From the NCBI RefSeq assembly GCF_030012175.1, contig NZ_JASCXW010000002.1, positions 78,147 through 142,146 on the forward strand: a stretch of 64,000 bases of DNA, read 5' to 3'. The notes under the pieces were generated by a model. The model did not search any database. It saw only the letters and a program-made list of their open reading frames with translations, and had not been told where the DNA came from. Positions 29,585 through 39,177 of the stretch are shown here, one piece after another. This stretch comes from Peloplasma aerotolerans. Its GTDB lineage: Bacteria; Bacillota_I; Bacilli_A; Acholeplasmatales; Acholeplasmataceae. Both the position numbers and the translations under genes were made by a program. Each line of letters opens with the position of its first letter. The stretch's first letter is position 1.

Positions 29585-31714
29585 ATGAAAAACAAAAATC
29601 CATGGCATATTTACTTTATATTTATTGGAGCCTTTTTTTTACTCAATATCTTAAATACATATATGTTGACAGTTCAAGGATTGAATCGATATATAGCACC
29701 TTTTAAACATACATTTTTAGGTGAAATTAATGCATTTTTTGGGAACTTCTCAGTTCTATTTTTAATGTTATTACTTCTATTTATATTTATTAAAAAAGCT
29801 AAATCAAGAATGATATCTCTAATTATTTTAACGCTCATTCTCAACTTGTTCATCTTTTCGTTGGGTGTTTTTAATCTATTTTTTGGGACTGCATTTTCAT
29901 TACCCGCAAGTACGATATTTAATAATCCAGCAGATGGATTTGCGATGGGAACATTCCTTCAAGCGATACTTGAATTAATTACATATTACCGTATCATCGT
30001 TTTTTTACCAACCATCATATTGACCATCCTATACTTTATGGCAGATCGTGTAAGGCTTAAAGAAATGCAATTTCAAGTAACTATAAAAAAGACAGTATCT
30101 GGTCTACTTATAGTTGTATTATTTATGTTCTCTGCAGTCACTACATACTATGATGAGTTCGCAAAAACACTACCTTTAAATTCTGCTAAAAGTACATTTG
30201 CAATTCAAAATTTAGGAGTATATCCGTATTATTTAGGTGAATTCTTTGGGCAACCTTTAGATATCGATTTAGTTAGATTTCTTGAATTAAACGATGAACA
30301 AAAGCTTGCTACAGCATACCAAGAATATAATAAAAACCAATCCTCATACACTAATTTTTTTGATGGTAATACATATAGCAATCGACTTCATTTAAGTCAA
30401 GCTGTTGATGGATTATATGTTGATCCAGCTATAGCAAATGGAAACAATCTACATGGTATTCTCGAAGGTAAAAATCTAGTTTTAATTCATCTAGAATCGT
30501 TAAACTCATTTTTGCTTGAGAACCAATATACAAATGAAAGGCTTATCTTTTTAAATAGATTGATGTCTCAAAGCTTTGTGTTCAATAACTTTTATAACAA
30601 CGTTGGTATGGGTGTAAGTTCAGATGGAGAGTTAGCGGTTCTTACCGGTTTATATCCAATGGGTGATCGTACTTTATATTGGGAGTTCGATAAGATTCAA
30701 TATGTCCTAAACACAATACCTAAATATTTCAATCAATTAGATTACCATACAGAAGTTATACATGGGGATAATGAAAGATTTTACAATAGAGATCATGTGT
30801 ATCCAGAGTTGATGATGTTTGACAACTTCTATTCATTAGAAGATTATATAGAAGATGGTTATATTATTGATGAAGGATATGTCTATGACACAATCAATCA
30901 AAAAGTACATCACAGCCCATGGATCAGTGATTATCATCTAGCTGAGACAACAAATACTTTCGGGCAACAACTGATTCAACAAAGTAAACCATTTATGTTG
31001 TTTTCTATTACGATGATGCCTCATACACCTTATGAATTTGATCCTAATGGATTAAGAACAGATATATATCCACAGTATGCCGAAACCATTAATCCAATTA
31101 CACTTAGATATATCAATTATGTCGATTATGTTGACGACATCATCAAAAGATTCTTGTTAACTGAGTTCAACGAAGATCAAACATTAGATAATTCAGTTTA
31201 CGTTTTCTATAGTGATCACGGATCAGGATTAAAAAACGGTGATATAAATGTTTTGTTAGATCGCGATATTAGCGTTATGGAAACGAGAAAAATCTTACAA
31301 CAAGTACCTGCATTTATCTATGTACCTGGAGATGAATTCATTGATTATGGCGATTACCAAATTAGAAAAGGTCTTTTAACTGGAGAACAAAATCTTGTCA
31401 GAAGTCAAGTTGATTTATATCGAACAATTATTGAACTTTTCAATCTTCCAGTCGGTCAAGATGCATATTATGGTGTTCACGGAATGAGTACTGAACCGAC
31501 ATTTGCATTAGATAATAGATTGATGGATGTTGTTTTAGATCAATATTTTTATTCAATGAGGAATAAAGAAAAAACACATCCTGAAGCTGCAATAGTTTCA
31601 AATGATGTGTATGATTATATTTTAAGATTTAAAATATTAAGCGATATTTTAATTTCAACAGCAGATATGCAGAAACAAGTTAATCAAGCGATAGTTAATA
31701 TCTACGGAGACTAA
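29585..31714 (+). CDS. LtaS-family membrane phosphoglycerol transferase-like protein
   Basis: 709 residues. About five membrane helices lie within residues 1-185, followed by an extracytoplasmic sulfatase-fold domain (about 295-650) with NLVLIHLESLNSF, NFYNNVGMGVSSDGELAVLTGLYP, TEVIHGDNERFYNRD, MMPHTPYEF and VFYSDHGSG. LtaS enzymes polymerise or transfer glycerol phosphate from phosphatidylglycerol onto a glycolipid. The catalytic threonine of the LtaS motif (GKTSD in the usual form) aligns with Ser345 here (GVSSD). Enzymes of the wider sulfatase fold can use Ser, Thr or Cys, so activity is possible. It is directly followed by a DUF1361 gene. The RBS is AAAGGGGG. Confidence 0.82.
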   Translation: MKNKNPWHIYFIFIGAFFLLNILNTYMLTVQGLNRYIAPFKHTFLGEINAFFGNFSVLFLMLLLLFIFIKKAKSRMISLIILTLILNLFIFSLGVFNLFFGTAFSLPASTIFNNPADGFAMGTFLQAILELITYYRIIVFLPTIILTILYFMADRVRLKEMQFQVTIKKTVSGLLIVVLFMFSAVTTYYDEFAKTLPLNSAKSTFAIQNLGVYPYYLGEFFGQPLDIDLVRFLELNDEQKLATAYQEYNKNQSSYTNFFDGNTYSNRLHLSQAVDGLYVDPAIANGNNLHGILEGKNLVLIHLESLNSFLLENQYTNERLIFLNRLMSQSFVFNNFYNNVGMGVSSDGELAVLTGLYPMGDRTLYWEFDKIQYVLNTIPKYFNQLDYHTEVIHGDNERFYNRDHVYPELMMFDNFYSLEDYIEDGYIIDEGYVYDTINQKVHHSPWISDYHLAETTNTFGQQLIQQSKPFMLFSITMMPHTPYEFDPNGLRTDIYPQYAETINPITLRYINYVDYVDDIIKRFLLTEFNEDQTLDNSVYVFYSDHGSGLKNGDINVLLDRDISVMETRKILQQVPAFIYVPGDEFIDYGDYQIRKGLLTGEQNLVRSQVDLYRTIIELFNLPVGQDAYYGVHGMSTEPTFALDNRLMDVVLDQYFYSMRNKEKTHPEAAIVSNDVYDYILRFKILSDILISTADMQKQVNQAIVNIYGD

Positions 31715-31716
31715 CC

Positions 31717-32367
31717 ATGCGATTGAAAATAAAGTTCCATCCTTATTATTTGATGACAGGAGTATATGTATTAGTTTCAATGATTTTAGGAATGATTTTA
31801 AGTGATGGATTGGTTATCTTTTTGGGGTGGAATATCATTTTAGCAACACTTGTATTTGTTATGAGCAAAATTATTCATAATCAATATCAAAATAACGTTA
31901 AAAAAGTATATTTGATCATCCTTTGTGGGATATATGTCCTTTTATTTCCAAACACAATCTATGTTTTAACAGACTTTATTCACTTTCAAAATTATCATTT
32001 CTTTATTGATTATCCAAATACTTATGCATTACAAGTAAGTGATTGGTTGGTTTACGGACATATCGTGATTGGAGCGCTTTACGCAACCAAACTTGGAGTT
32101 ACATCTTTAGAGAATATTAACATTCTTTTCAAGTCATATCATATTAAGTTCTATTATTTAGGATTATCGTTTCTATTTTTATTATCAAGTTTAGGTATTT
32201 ATATCGGAAGATTTTTAAGATTTAATTCATGGAACGTTTTAAAATTTTTCGATATTATTAAAGAAGTATTTTCACAGGGGATATTTATGCTCTACTTTGT
32301 ACTTATATTTTTCGTGATTCATTGGACTAGTTATTTTTTACTAAAGGAATATTATAAGAAAACATAA
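31717..32367 (+). CDS. DUF1361 membrane protein
   Basis: 216 residues with about six membrane helices. It carries the DUF1361 pattern LFPNTIYVLTDFIHFQ, a central SDWLVYGHIVIGALYATKLGVTSL, and IYIGRFLRFNSWNVLKFF. Function is unknown. It starts 2 bases after the LtaS-like gene, so the two probably act together in envelope glycolipid or polymer synthesis; this is inference from neighbours only. Confidence 0.8.
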   Translation: MRLKIKFHPYYLMTGVYVLVSMILGMILSDGLVIFLGWNIILATLVFVMSKIIHNQYQNNVKKVYLIILCGIYVLLFPNTIYVLTDFIHFQNYHFFIDYPNTYALQVSDWLVYGHIVIGALYATKLGVTSLENINILFKSYHIKFYYLGLSFLFLLSSLGIYIGRFLRFNSWNVLKFFDIIKEVFSQGIFMLYFVLIFFVIHWTSYFLLKEYYKKT

Positions 32368-32368
32368 A

Positions 32369-32387
32369 AAAAGCCAAATCGGCTTTT
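32369..32387. terminator. Bidirectional terminator between the DUF1361 gene and uppP
   Basis: AAAAGCC (32369-32375), loop AAATC, GGCTTTT (32381-32387), flanked by A residues on one side and T residues on the other, between convergent genes. Confidence 0.8.
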
Positions 32388-32390
32388 TCT

Positions 32391-33200
32391 TTATATGATG
32401 TATAGAATAATCGATAATACCCCAACGACCAAACAATAGATTGAAAAATAAATCAAATTTTTCACCTTAACATAATAATATAAAAATTTAACTGCTATAA
32501 AACTAAAAATAAAACTAAATATAAATGCTAATGAATAACCTATAAAGTGAATACTTTCAGAAGCATTAAGCGCTTCAATAAGACCTAAAAATGAAACTGG
32601 TATAGAAATCAAAATATAGCTTAAGAATGAAAACTTAAGAATTTTCTTTAACTCTATTTTTTGAGTTAGACCACCAGCTACTGTAATACCACTTCGAGAG
32701 ATACCTGGAAAGATTGCGAACATTTGAAATGCACCAATAACGATTGCATTTTTCCATGTGACATCTTTCTTCCATTGAATATCTCGTTGGATATAGACAT
32801 AAAATAATAATAAACCGGTTAAAATTAATGCGAAACCTACAGACAATAAGTCTGAGGGAAGCTTATCTTTAAATAATAACCCAAATATTCCAATCGGAAT
32901 GATTGCTATGAATAGCTTTAAAACATATTGGAAATCTTCTTTTGTTGTTTCATCTCTTTGCACAAGGTATTTCCATGTTCCTGTTGCAAGCTGACCTACA
33001 TCTTTTCTAAAGAAATACACTAAAGCTAAGAAAGATCCAGTGTTCGTAATCATTAAAAAGATGGTTAGATGTGTTAAATCCATATTAAAAAAATGACTAA
33101 ATAAAGTCAAATGTCCGCTACTTGATACTGGAAAGATTTCTGTGACACCTTGTATTATTCCTAAGAGTATATATTTTAATATTTCTATGAACTGTTCCAT
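32391..33200 (-). CDS. uppP: Undecaprenyl-diphosphatase (BacA/UppP)
   Basis: 269 residues from ATG 33198-33200, where family alignment begins (MEQFIEILKYILLGIIQGVT). A longer reading to 33296 adds 32 residues unlike the family and runs into the divergent promoter region. The catalytic signatures are GVTEIFPVSSSGHL and FPGISRSGITVAGGL. It removes phosphate from undecaprenyl diphosphate on the outer face of the membrane, recycling the lipid carrier. It is divergent from a DUF368 gene whose family moves undecaprenyl phosphate back across the membrane. Confidence 0.93.
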   Translation of the reverse strand: MEQFIEILKYILLGIIQGVTEIFPVSSSGHLTLFSHFFNMDLTHLTIFLMITNTGSFLALVYFFRKDVGQLATGTWKYLVQRDETTKEDFQYVLKLFIAIIPIGIFGLLFKDKLPSDLLSVGFALILTGLLLFYVYIQRDIQWKKDVTWKNAIVIGAFQMFAIFPGISRSGITVAGGLTQKIELKKILKFSFLSYILISIPVSFLGLIEALNASESIHFIGYSLAFIFSFIFSFIAVKFLYYYVKVKNLIYFSIYCLVVGVLSIILYII

Positions 33201-33298
33201 TTTATCACCATCTACATTATAGCACACCAGAACTCTAAAAAATATGATAAAATAGAAACAATCAAAAATGAAATATGAAACACATCGAAGGAGCATAT

Positions 33299-34183
33299 AT
33301 GAATCACTTAATTAAAATCATTAAGGGTATATTTGTTGGTATCGGAAGTATCCTTCCTGGTATCAGCGGTTCTATGATTGCTGCTATCTTAAAAATATAT
33401 CAAGATTTAATTCAAGCTTTAAACAAATTTACTAAACAGCCACTTAAAGCAATTTCAGATGTATGGCAGTACATTGTTGGTGTCATTGTTGGCTTAATGA
33501 TGGGTTTCTTGTTTATTAGTACAGTATTAGAATTATTTCCAATACCACTTACTCTACTTTTTATTGGATTTATTTTAGGCGCAGTACCTGGGATTATTAA
33601 TGAGTTTAAAACGGATCATTATCGTTGGCATCATTTTTTAGTAATGTTTATTGCCATGGCATCAATGATTGGATTTTTATTCGTTAAAGAGCAAACAGCA
33701 GATGTCAATAGTTGGTACTATTATTTCGTGATATTCATGATAGGTGTCATTACAGCTGCATCATTAATTACGCCTGGTTTAAGCGCAGCAACCATGTTGA
33801 TGGCACTCGGCTATTTTAGAACATTAATAGAGTTAGGTGATGGTTTTATACAAGCATTTCTTTCCTTTAATTTCAGTGAAATTGGACCTCAACTACCTAT
33901 GTTAGGGTTACTTATAATAGGTGTTGTTGTAGGATTATTAATTATAGGGAAGATCATGTATCAATTACTCATACGATATAAAGCACATTTTTATTTTGCA
34001 GTATTAGGGATAGTCATCATTACACCGTTTAATATTTTATTTACTTTACAAGGAAATACTTCTGAAAATGTATTTCAAGTACAATGGTATATATGGGGAG
34101 TTGGACTAATCTTATTTATTTTAGGATTGTTTATAACCTATAAAATTTCCGATATAGGACAAAAAGAGGAGGATTTTGAATGA
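33299..34183 (+). CDS. DUF368 family, undecaprenyl phosphate translocase candidate
   Basis: 294 residues from ATG 33299 (RBS GAAGGAG); an upstream ATG at 33275 lacks an RBS. It is polytopic with about eight helices, and has two related motifs, SILPGISGSMIAAIL near the start and LITPGLSAATMLMALG near the middle, as in DUF368 proteins. DUF368 members (PopT) have been shown in other bacteria to return undecaprenyl phosphate to the cytoplasmic face. Divergence from uppP supports that role here. The end overlaps galU by 4 bases (ATGA). Confidence 0.88.
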   Translation: MNHLIKIIKGIFVGIGSILPGISGSMIAAILKIYQDLIQALNKFTKQPLKAISDVWQYIVGVIVGLMMGFLFISTVLELFPIPLTLLFIGFILGAVPGIINEFKTDHYRWHHFLVMFIAMASMIGFLFVKEQTADVNSWYYYFVIFMIGVITAASLITPGLSAATMLMALGYFRTLIELGDGFIQAFLSFNFSEIGPQLPMLGLLIIGVVVGLLIIGKIMYQLLIRYKAHFYFAVLGIVIITPFNILFTLQGNTSENVFQVQWYIWGVGLILFILGLFITYKISDIGQKEEDFE

Positions 34184-35046
34184 TTAAAAAAGCAGTAATA
34201 CCTGCAGCAGGATATGGAACAAGATTTTTACCAATAACAAAATCTTTACCAAAAGAATTATTACCTATTATAGACCACCCAACAATTGAATATATTGTTA
34301 ATGAGGCAATTGAAAGTGGGATTACTGATATTTTGCTTATTGTAAGCAGTAATAAAAATGCAATTATCGACTATTTTGATTACAATTTGGAGTTAGAAAC
34401 AATATTGTTAAGTAAAAACAAACACGAAGAATATGGCATTATTAGAAATATTGCTGTGGGTGCTAATATTCACTATATTAGACAAAGAGAACAACTTGGA
34501 CTCGGACATGCTGTTTTACAAGCTGAAGCATTTATTGGAAATGATCCTTTTGCTGTATTACTAGGTGATGATATGTATGTTGGGAAACCCGAACCTGCAA
34601 TCAAGCAATTGATTGATGTTTATGAAAAAGTACAATCTAGTGTATTAGGGACAATTGAAGTTGATTTAAAAGACACATACAAATACGGTATATGTATTCC
34701 AAAAGCAGAGAAAAAAGGACCTTTAGTTGAACTCAAAGGTGTTGTCGAAAAGCCTAAAGTTGAAGATGCACCATCTAGAAGTGCAATTGGTGGACGATAC
34801 ATACTGACACCAGCAATATTCTCTTATTTGAAAAATCAAACAAGAGGGGCTGGAAATGAAATTCAGTTAACTGACGCGATTTTAAGGTTGATGGAAAAAG
34901 AGAAAGTTTTTGCATATGATATATCAGGTAAGCGATATGATGTAGGTAATAAGATCGACTATATTGAGGCAATCCTTGATTTTGGACTTGAAAAAGATGA
35001 AATTAAAGAGGACCTTCAAAAACTTATTAATAGAAAAAGCAAGTAA
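34180..35046 (+). CDS. galU: UTP-glucose-1-phosphate uridylyltransferase
   Basis: 288 residues. The nucleotidyltransferase signature AAGYGTRFLPITKSLPKE is at the N-terminus, followed by YIRQREQLGLGHAV, LLGDDMY and VEKPKVEDAPS. It makes UDP-glucose, the donor for glycolipids and polysaccharides. It is translationally coupled to the DUF368 gene, placing it in the envelope-lipid group with the LtaS-like gene. Length is normal. Confidence 0.96.
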   Translation: MIKKAVIPAAGYGTRFLPITKSLPKELLPIIDHPTIEYIVNEAIESGITDILLIVSSNKNAIIDYFDYNLELETILLSKNKHEEYGIIRNIAVGANIHYIRQREQLGLGHAVLQAEAFIGNDPFAVLLGDDMYVGKPEPAIKQLIDVYEKVQSSVLGTIEVDLKDTYKYGICIPKAEKKGPLVELKGVVEKPKVEDAPSRSAIGGRYILTPAIFSYLKNQTRGAGNEIQLTDAILRLMEKEKVFAYDISGKRYDVGNKIDYIEAILDFGLEKDEIKEDLQKLINRKSK

Positions 35047-35070
35047 TTGAATGTACCTATCATTTCAGTG

Positions 35071-35099
35071 TTTACAATTACACTCAAAAAACATATAAT
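35071..35099 (+). promoter_or_regulatory. Promoter of the serS T-box transcript
   Basis: TTTACA (35071-35076), 17-base spacer, TATAAT (35094-35099). Confidence 0.75.
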
Positions 35100-35105
35100 A
35101 TAATT

Positions 35106-35318
35106 AACACGTATAAGAGACTAGTAATCAATGCTATTTGTCTAGAGAGTTCGCGGAAGGTGAAAGCGAATCAAAGAGCTTGATGAATCTACTCTTTAGT
35201 GATGCTAACCACATCCGTATGCCTGCGTTAAAGGTTTTAAGGGCTAGAATCTAATTCTAGAACTAAGGTGGTACCGCGTATATTTACGTCCTTAGATGAT
35301 AATCTAGGGACTTTTTAT
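35106..35318 (+). promoter_or_regulatory. T-box leader of serS, specifier UCU
   Basis: S-turn AGTA (in GACTAGTAATC), distal loop GGAAGGTGAAAGC, then the specifier context TCTACTCT with TCT at 35188-35190 (Ser). The T-box bulge AAGGTGGTACCGCG is at 35265-35278. The terminator CCTTAGATGATAATCTAGGGAC is followed by five T residues (about 35290-35317). It should respond to uncharged tRNA-Ser. The 3' half is nearly identical to that of the asnS T-box. Confidence 0.95.
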
Positions 35319-35339
35319 TATTTAAAGGAGGAAAGTAAA

Positions 35340-36617
35340 ATGTTGGATTTAAGATGGGTAATAGAAAATATTGAAGAGGTTATTAAGAAACTATCAACTA
35401 GGAATGCTGATTTTTCTTATTTGAATGAGTTGGTTTTATTACAAGAACAAAGAAAAATAGTAATTGCAGATGTTGAAACCAAAAAAGCATTAAGAAACAC
35501 GCAATCAAAGAAAATTGGTGAACTAAAAAGAAATAAACAAGATGCATCACATTTTCTCGATGAAGTTGCTAGTCTCGGAGATGAAATCAAAGATTTAGAC
35601 GATCAATTGAAAAATATTGAAGATAAAATCTTCAATATACTTTCGGTTACACCAAATATACCTCATGAAAGTACACCAATTGGAAAAGATGAAAATGATA
35701 ATATTGAAATCAAAAAGGTTGGGACACCAAGAGTTTTCAATTTTCCTATTAAAGATCATATTGAGCTGGGAGAGAAACTTAACATACTAGACTTTGAACG
35801 TGCGGCTAAAATAACAGGAGCAAGATTTATTGTTGATAAGGGTTTAGGAGCAAGATTAGAACGTTCTTTAATTCAATTCATGATGGACTTGCATGCACAT
35901 CAACATGGGTACACTGAAATTATTCCACCATACATTGTAAATGAAAAAAGCATGTTTGCAACAGGGCAATTCCCTAAATTTAGAGAAGATTCATTTAAAG
36001 TTACAGCCGGAGAAAATGTTTGGTATTTGAATCCCACAGCAGAAGTTCCAACGATTAATTTACATCGTGATGAAATTATAGATGGCAATCAACTACCTTT
36101 TAATTACTGTGCATTTACAACAGCGTTCCGCTCAGAAGCTGGATCTGCTGGACGTGATACTAGAGGTATTTTAAGACAACATCAATTCAATAAGGTCGAA
36201 CTGATTAAGTTTACAAAACCTGAAGAATCATATCAGGAACTTGATAAAATGTTATTACATTCAGAAGAAGTTTTAAAACAATTAGAGATTCCTTATCGTA
36301 TTGTCACTTTATCAACTGGTGATTTAGGTTTTGGAATGGCAAAAACATATGATCTTGAAGTATGGTTGCCAGGACAAAATATGTATCGAGAAATAGGATC
36401 CATTTCAAATGCTGAAGATTTTCAAGCTAGACGTGCAAACATAAGATTTAAAAGATCAAAAGAGAGTAAAACTGAATATGTACATACACTCAATGGTTCA
36501 GGACTTGCCGTAGGTAGAACGATGATTGCTATTATGGAAAACTATCAAAACAAAGATGGAACAATCACTGTCCCTAAAGTATTAATTCCTTATATGAAAG
36601 TTTCCGTTATTGAATAA
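35340..36617 (+). CDS. serS: Serine-tRNA ligase
   Basis: 425 residues from ATG 35340 (RBS AAAGGAGG); a longer in-frame reading begins inside the T-box and is rejected. The N-terminal coiled-coil tRNA-binding arm (about 1-110) is followed by the class II core: FATGQFPKF, motif 2 [21 protein letters not shown] and motif 3 [19 protein letters not shown]. It charges tRNA-Ser. The T-box specifier UCU supports the identification. Confidence 0.97.
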   Translation: MLDLRWVIENIEEVIKKLSTRNADFSYLNELVLLQEQRKIVIADVETKKALRNTQSKKIGELKRNKQDASHFLDEVASLGDEIKDLDDQLKNIEDKIFNILSVTPNIPHESTPIGKDENDNIEIKKVGTPRVFNFPIKDHIELGEKLNILDFERAAKITGARFIVDKGLGARLERSLIQFMMDLHAHQHGYTEIIPPYIVNEKSMFATGQFPKFREDSFKVTAGENVWYLNPTAEVPTINLHRDEIIDGNQLPFNYCAFTTAFRSEAGSAGRDTRGILRQHQFNKVELIKFTKPEESYQELDKMLLHSEEVLKQLEIPYRIVTLSTGDLGFGMAKTYDLEVWLPGQNMYREIGSISNAEDFQARRANIRFKRSKESKTEYVHTLNGSGLAVGRTMIAIMENYQNKDGTITVPKVLIPYMKVSVIE

Positions 36618-36714
36618 CATAATTTCACATCAAAAAAACACAGACTTCACACACATTTTTGTTAATATAGAGGTACTTCAATTTTCTCTTTCTAAAATTT
36701 CTCTATGGTATAAT

Positions 36715-36734
36715 AAGTGTGCGAAGGCACGCTT
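36715..36734 (+). other. Stable 5' UTR hairpin of the two-component operon
   Basis: AAGTGTGC (36715-36722), GAAG tetraloop, GCACGCTT (36727-36734), just downstream of a TATAAT (about 36709-36714). It lacks a strong T-run. It could stabilise or control the transcript start region. Confidence 0.4.
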
Positions 36735-36759
36735 ATTTTACTAATTAAAGGTGGGTACA

Positions 36760-37422
36760 ATGAAAATATATTACGTTGAAGACGAAAAAGATTTGTCTGA
36801 AATTATTAGGAAGTATTTGGTTAGAGAAGGTTATGAGACGACCGTTTTTCATGATGGAGAAAGCGCAATGGAGCATATTAATGATCGTGTTGACCTTTGG
36901 ATTTTAGACATTATGTTGACCGGTGAAATTAGCGGATATGACCTTATTAAAGCCCTTAAACAAAGAGGAAACCCAGCAGCAGTTATTTTCACTTCAGCTA
37001 GAGATCAAGACCTAGATAAGATTATGGGTCTAGAATTAGGTAGTGATGATTACTTAGCAAAACCTTACTCACCAAGAGAACTAATTCTTCGTGTTAAAGC
37101 TGTATTGAAAAGAAGAAATACGGGGCAGCAATCAGAGTTGGTTCATTATGCAAATTATGAAATTAACTTAACAAGAAGAGAAATTAAAGATAAAGAAAAA
37201 GAAAAAATGATAGATTTGACTAACAAGGAATTTGAGTTATTATTGTTTTTCTTGAAGAATATCAACACCGCATTTGGGCGTGATGATATTTTAAGACACG
37301 TTTGGGGAGACAATTACTATGGTAGTGATAGAGTTGTCGACGACCTATTGCGTAGATTAAGACATAAAATGCCAGAATTAAAAATAGAAACAATTTACGG
37401 ATTTGGATATAGATTATTATGA
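36760..37422 (+). CDS. OmpR-family response regulator
   Basis: 220 residues from ATG 36760; GTG at 36751 overlaps the likely RBS AAAGGTGG. The receiver domain has the acidic pair VEDEKD, phospho-acceptor Asp50 (WILDIML), the T/S in FTSARD, and Lys in YLAKPYSP. A winged-helix DNA-binding domain follows (about 125-220; LTNKEFELLLFFLKN, VDDLLRRLRHKM). Its last codon overlaps the kinase gene (ATGA). Regulated genes are unknown. Confidence 0.93.
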   Translation: MKIYYVEDEKDLSEIIRKYLVREGYETTVFHDGESAMEHINDRVDLWILDIMLTGEISGYDLIKALKQRGNPAAVIFTSARDQDLDKIMGLELGSDDYLAKPYSPRELILRVKAVLKRRNTGQQSELVHYANYEINLTRREIKDKEKEKMIDLTNKEFELLLFFLKNINTAFGRDDILRHVWGDNYYGSDRVVDDLLRRLRHKMPELKIETIYGFGYRLL

Positions 37423-38687
37423 AAGAGATTAAGTTAACGACACAACTTAATCTTATCTTTACAATTGTGACTTTGTTAACAAGCCTTGTTTTTATTATTG
37501 CCCTAAACAGGGCTTTTTCTTCATTCCGAGAAGAACAAAATGCTTTTCAATTGAATTCATATTTGCAGGAAATAGAGTTAAATTTATCAAATCCACCTAC
37601 AACGAATGAGTATAACGGATATATTATCGTTGAAAATGGACAAGTAGTACGCATGTACAATTTTGAAATATTAAATAATAACTATACGCCATCTACACTA
37701 TATAACAAACTAAGAGTTGTTCCAGGGACCTCATTGGAAGAAAATATTAATGGAGAGAATTATTACTATCGAATGAGTAGAAGGTCTTCAAATAGTATGA
37801 CGATTGTGTTTACAAGTGAAGATTATCTACAAAGTTTTGGTAATTCATTTAGTTTACTGATGAGAATAAGTTTTATTGCATTAGTGTTATTAGGTAACTT
37901 GATTATTTTAATGTGGTCACGAATTACAGTAGACCGCGTGCGTAGAATTCAAAGTGAAGTTGCTTTGCTTTCAAAGAATAATTATCAGGTTCCAATTGAT
38001 ATTGATGGGAATGATGAAATTTCAGAACTAGCTAGAACCATAGAGAGAATGAGACAAGAAATTCAACATAGTGAAAAAACAAAACAAGAAATGTTGCAAA
38101 ATATATCACATGATTTTAAAACACCAATCGCGGTTATACAGTCTTATGCAGAAGCAATTGGTGATGGTATATCAGACATTTCAGAAGCTGATGTCATTGT
38201 TAGACAAGCAGATATATTAAATCAAAAAGTTAAGCAACTTCTAGAACTCAACAAACTAGAGTATCTAAAAGATCAAAATGAATTTGAAGATGTCGTCATA
38301 AAAGATATTATTATCAATATTGTTAACAATCAAAAATACAGAAGCACTCATATTGAGTTTAAACTGGATTTAGATGATTCGACATATTTTGGAGTTAAAG
38401 AAAATTTTTATACAGCATTTAATAATATCATTGATAATGCAATGAGATATGCACAAACAGAGATTGTGATAACTTTAGAAAACAAAAAGCTCACCTTCTA
38501 TAATGATGGCGAGCCAATTAGTGAACGATTCATTAATCAAATTTTTAAACCATATGAAAAAGGACAAAAAGGGCAGTTTGGTTTAGGAATGAGCATTGTC
38601 CAAAAAACATGCGCATACTTCAACCTTCAACTCAAAGTTGAAAATATTGATAAGGGAGTTATGATTACGATAGAGCCGCTTTTATAA
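37419..38687 (+). CDS. Sensor histidine kinase
   Basis: 422 residues. Membrane helices at about 12-30 and 145-165 enclose an extracytoplasmic sensor of about 110 residues with no recognised fold. A HAMP segment is at about 167-220, the HisKA box NISHDFKTPIAVIQSYAEA has His231, and the HATPase region has NNIIDNAMRYA, FYNDGEPI, and GQFGLGMSIVQKT. It is the partner of the regulator encoded upstream (4-base overlap). Its 3' end overlaps the convergent HIT gene by 23 bases. Confidence 0.92.
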   Translation: MKEIKLTTQLNLIFTIVTLLTSLVFIIALNRAFSSFREEQNAFQLNSYLQEIELNLSNPPTTNEYNGYIIVENGQVVRMYNFEILNNNYTPSTLYNKLRVVPGTSLEENINGENYYYRMSRRSSNSMTIVFTSEDYLQSFGNSFSLLMRISFIALVLLGNLIILMWSRITVDRVRRIQSEVALLSKNNYQVPIDIDGNDEISELARTIERMRQEIQHSEKTKQEMLQNISHDFKTPIAVIQSYAEAIGDGISDISEADVIVRQADILNQKVKQLLELNKLEYLKDQNEFEDVVIKDIIINIVNNQKYRSTHIEFKLDLDDSTYFGVKENFYTAFNNIIDNAMRYAQTEIVITLENKKLTFYNDGEPISERFINQIFKPYEKGQKGQFGLGMSIVQKTCAYFNLQLKVENIDKGVMITIEPLL

Positions 38688-39081
38688 GTTTGGCTCTTTC
38701 TCTATAATCATCCGTAGATAGGCTACCCATATTATTCTTTAGTAAGAAAGTTACATCTGATTTTTCATATCTTGGAATGATGTGCATGTGAAAATGAAAA
38801 ACTGTTTGTCCAGCTGTTTCTCCATTATTACTTAGAATATTTACTCCTTGAGGATTAAAGGCTTTTGTTATAGCCTTTGATAAAATAGTCACAACCTTAA
38901 ATAAGTGTGCTGATAACTCCTCTGGCATTCCGAGTATATCAGTATATTCTTCCTTTGTAACAACGAGTGTATGACCTTTAGTTGCTTGAGATATATCAAG
39001 GAAAGCAACGACGCGGTCATCTTCATAAACGAAATGCGCAGGAATTTCTTTAGCTATAATTTTTGAGAAAATACTTGGCAT
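38665..39081 (-). CDS. HIT-family nucleotide hydrolase (HinT-like)
   Basis: 138 residues. It has the histidine triad HFHMHIIPRY and the early SIFSKIIAKEIPAHFVYEDD typical of the Hint branch. These enzymes hydrolyse nucleoside phosphoramidates and related adenylates. It is on the opposite strand from its neighbours, and its last 23 bases overlap the end of the histidine-kinase gene. The RBS is AAAGGGGTG. Confidence 0.9.
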   Translation of the reverse strand: MPSIFSKIIAKEIPAHFVYEDDRVVAFLDISQATKGHTLVVTKEEYTDILGMPEELSAHLFKVVTILSKAITKAFNPQGVNILSNNGETAGQTVFHFHMHIIPRYEKSDVTFLLKNNMGSLSTDDYRERAKLIKAALS

Positions 39082-39122
39082 AAATACACCCCTTTCTTAG
39101 GTCTTATTCTATCATAAATACA

Positions 39123-39151
39123 TTGAAAACAACCATAAAAAATGATATAAT
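39123..39151 (+). promoter_or_regulatory. pduL promoter
   Basis: TTGAAA (39123-39128), 17 bases, TATAAT (39146-39151), about 26 bases before the start codon. Confidence 0.65.
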
Positions 39152-39177
39152 CATTTCGTATGCAGGAGGAATCATAT

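Noticed and set aside
33201..33296. Longer N-terminus for UppP
   Set aside because: The extra 32 residues do not match the family, have no RBS, and would overlap the divergent promoter and the DUF368 start region.
35268..35339. Longer N-terminus for SerS
   Set aside because: The extension would be translated from the T-box bulge and terminator; the family start and a strong RBS are at 35340.
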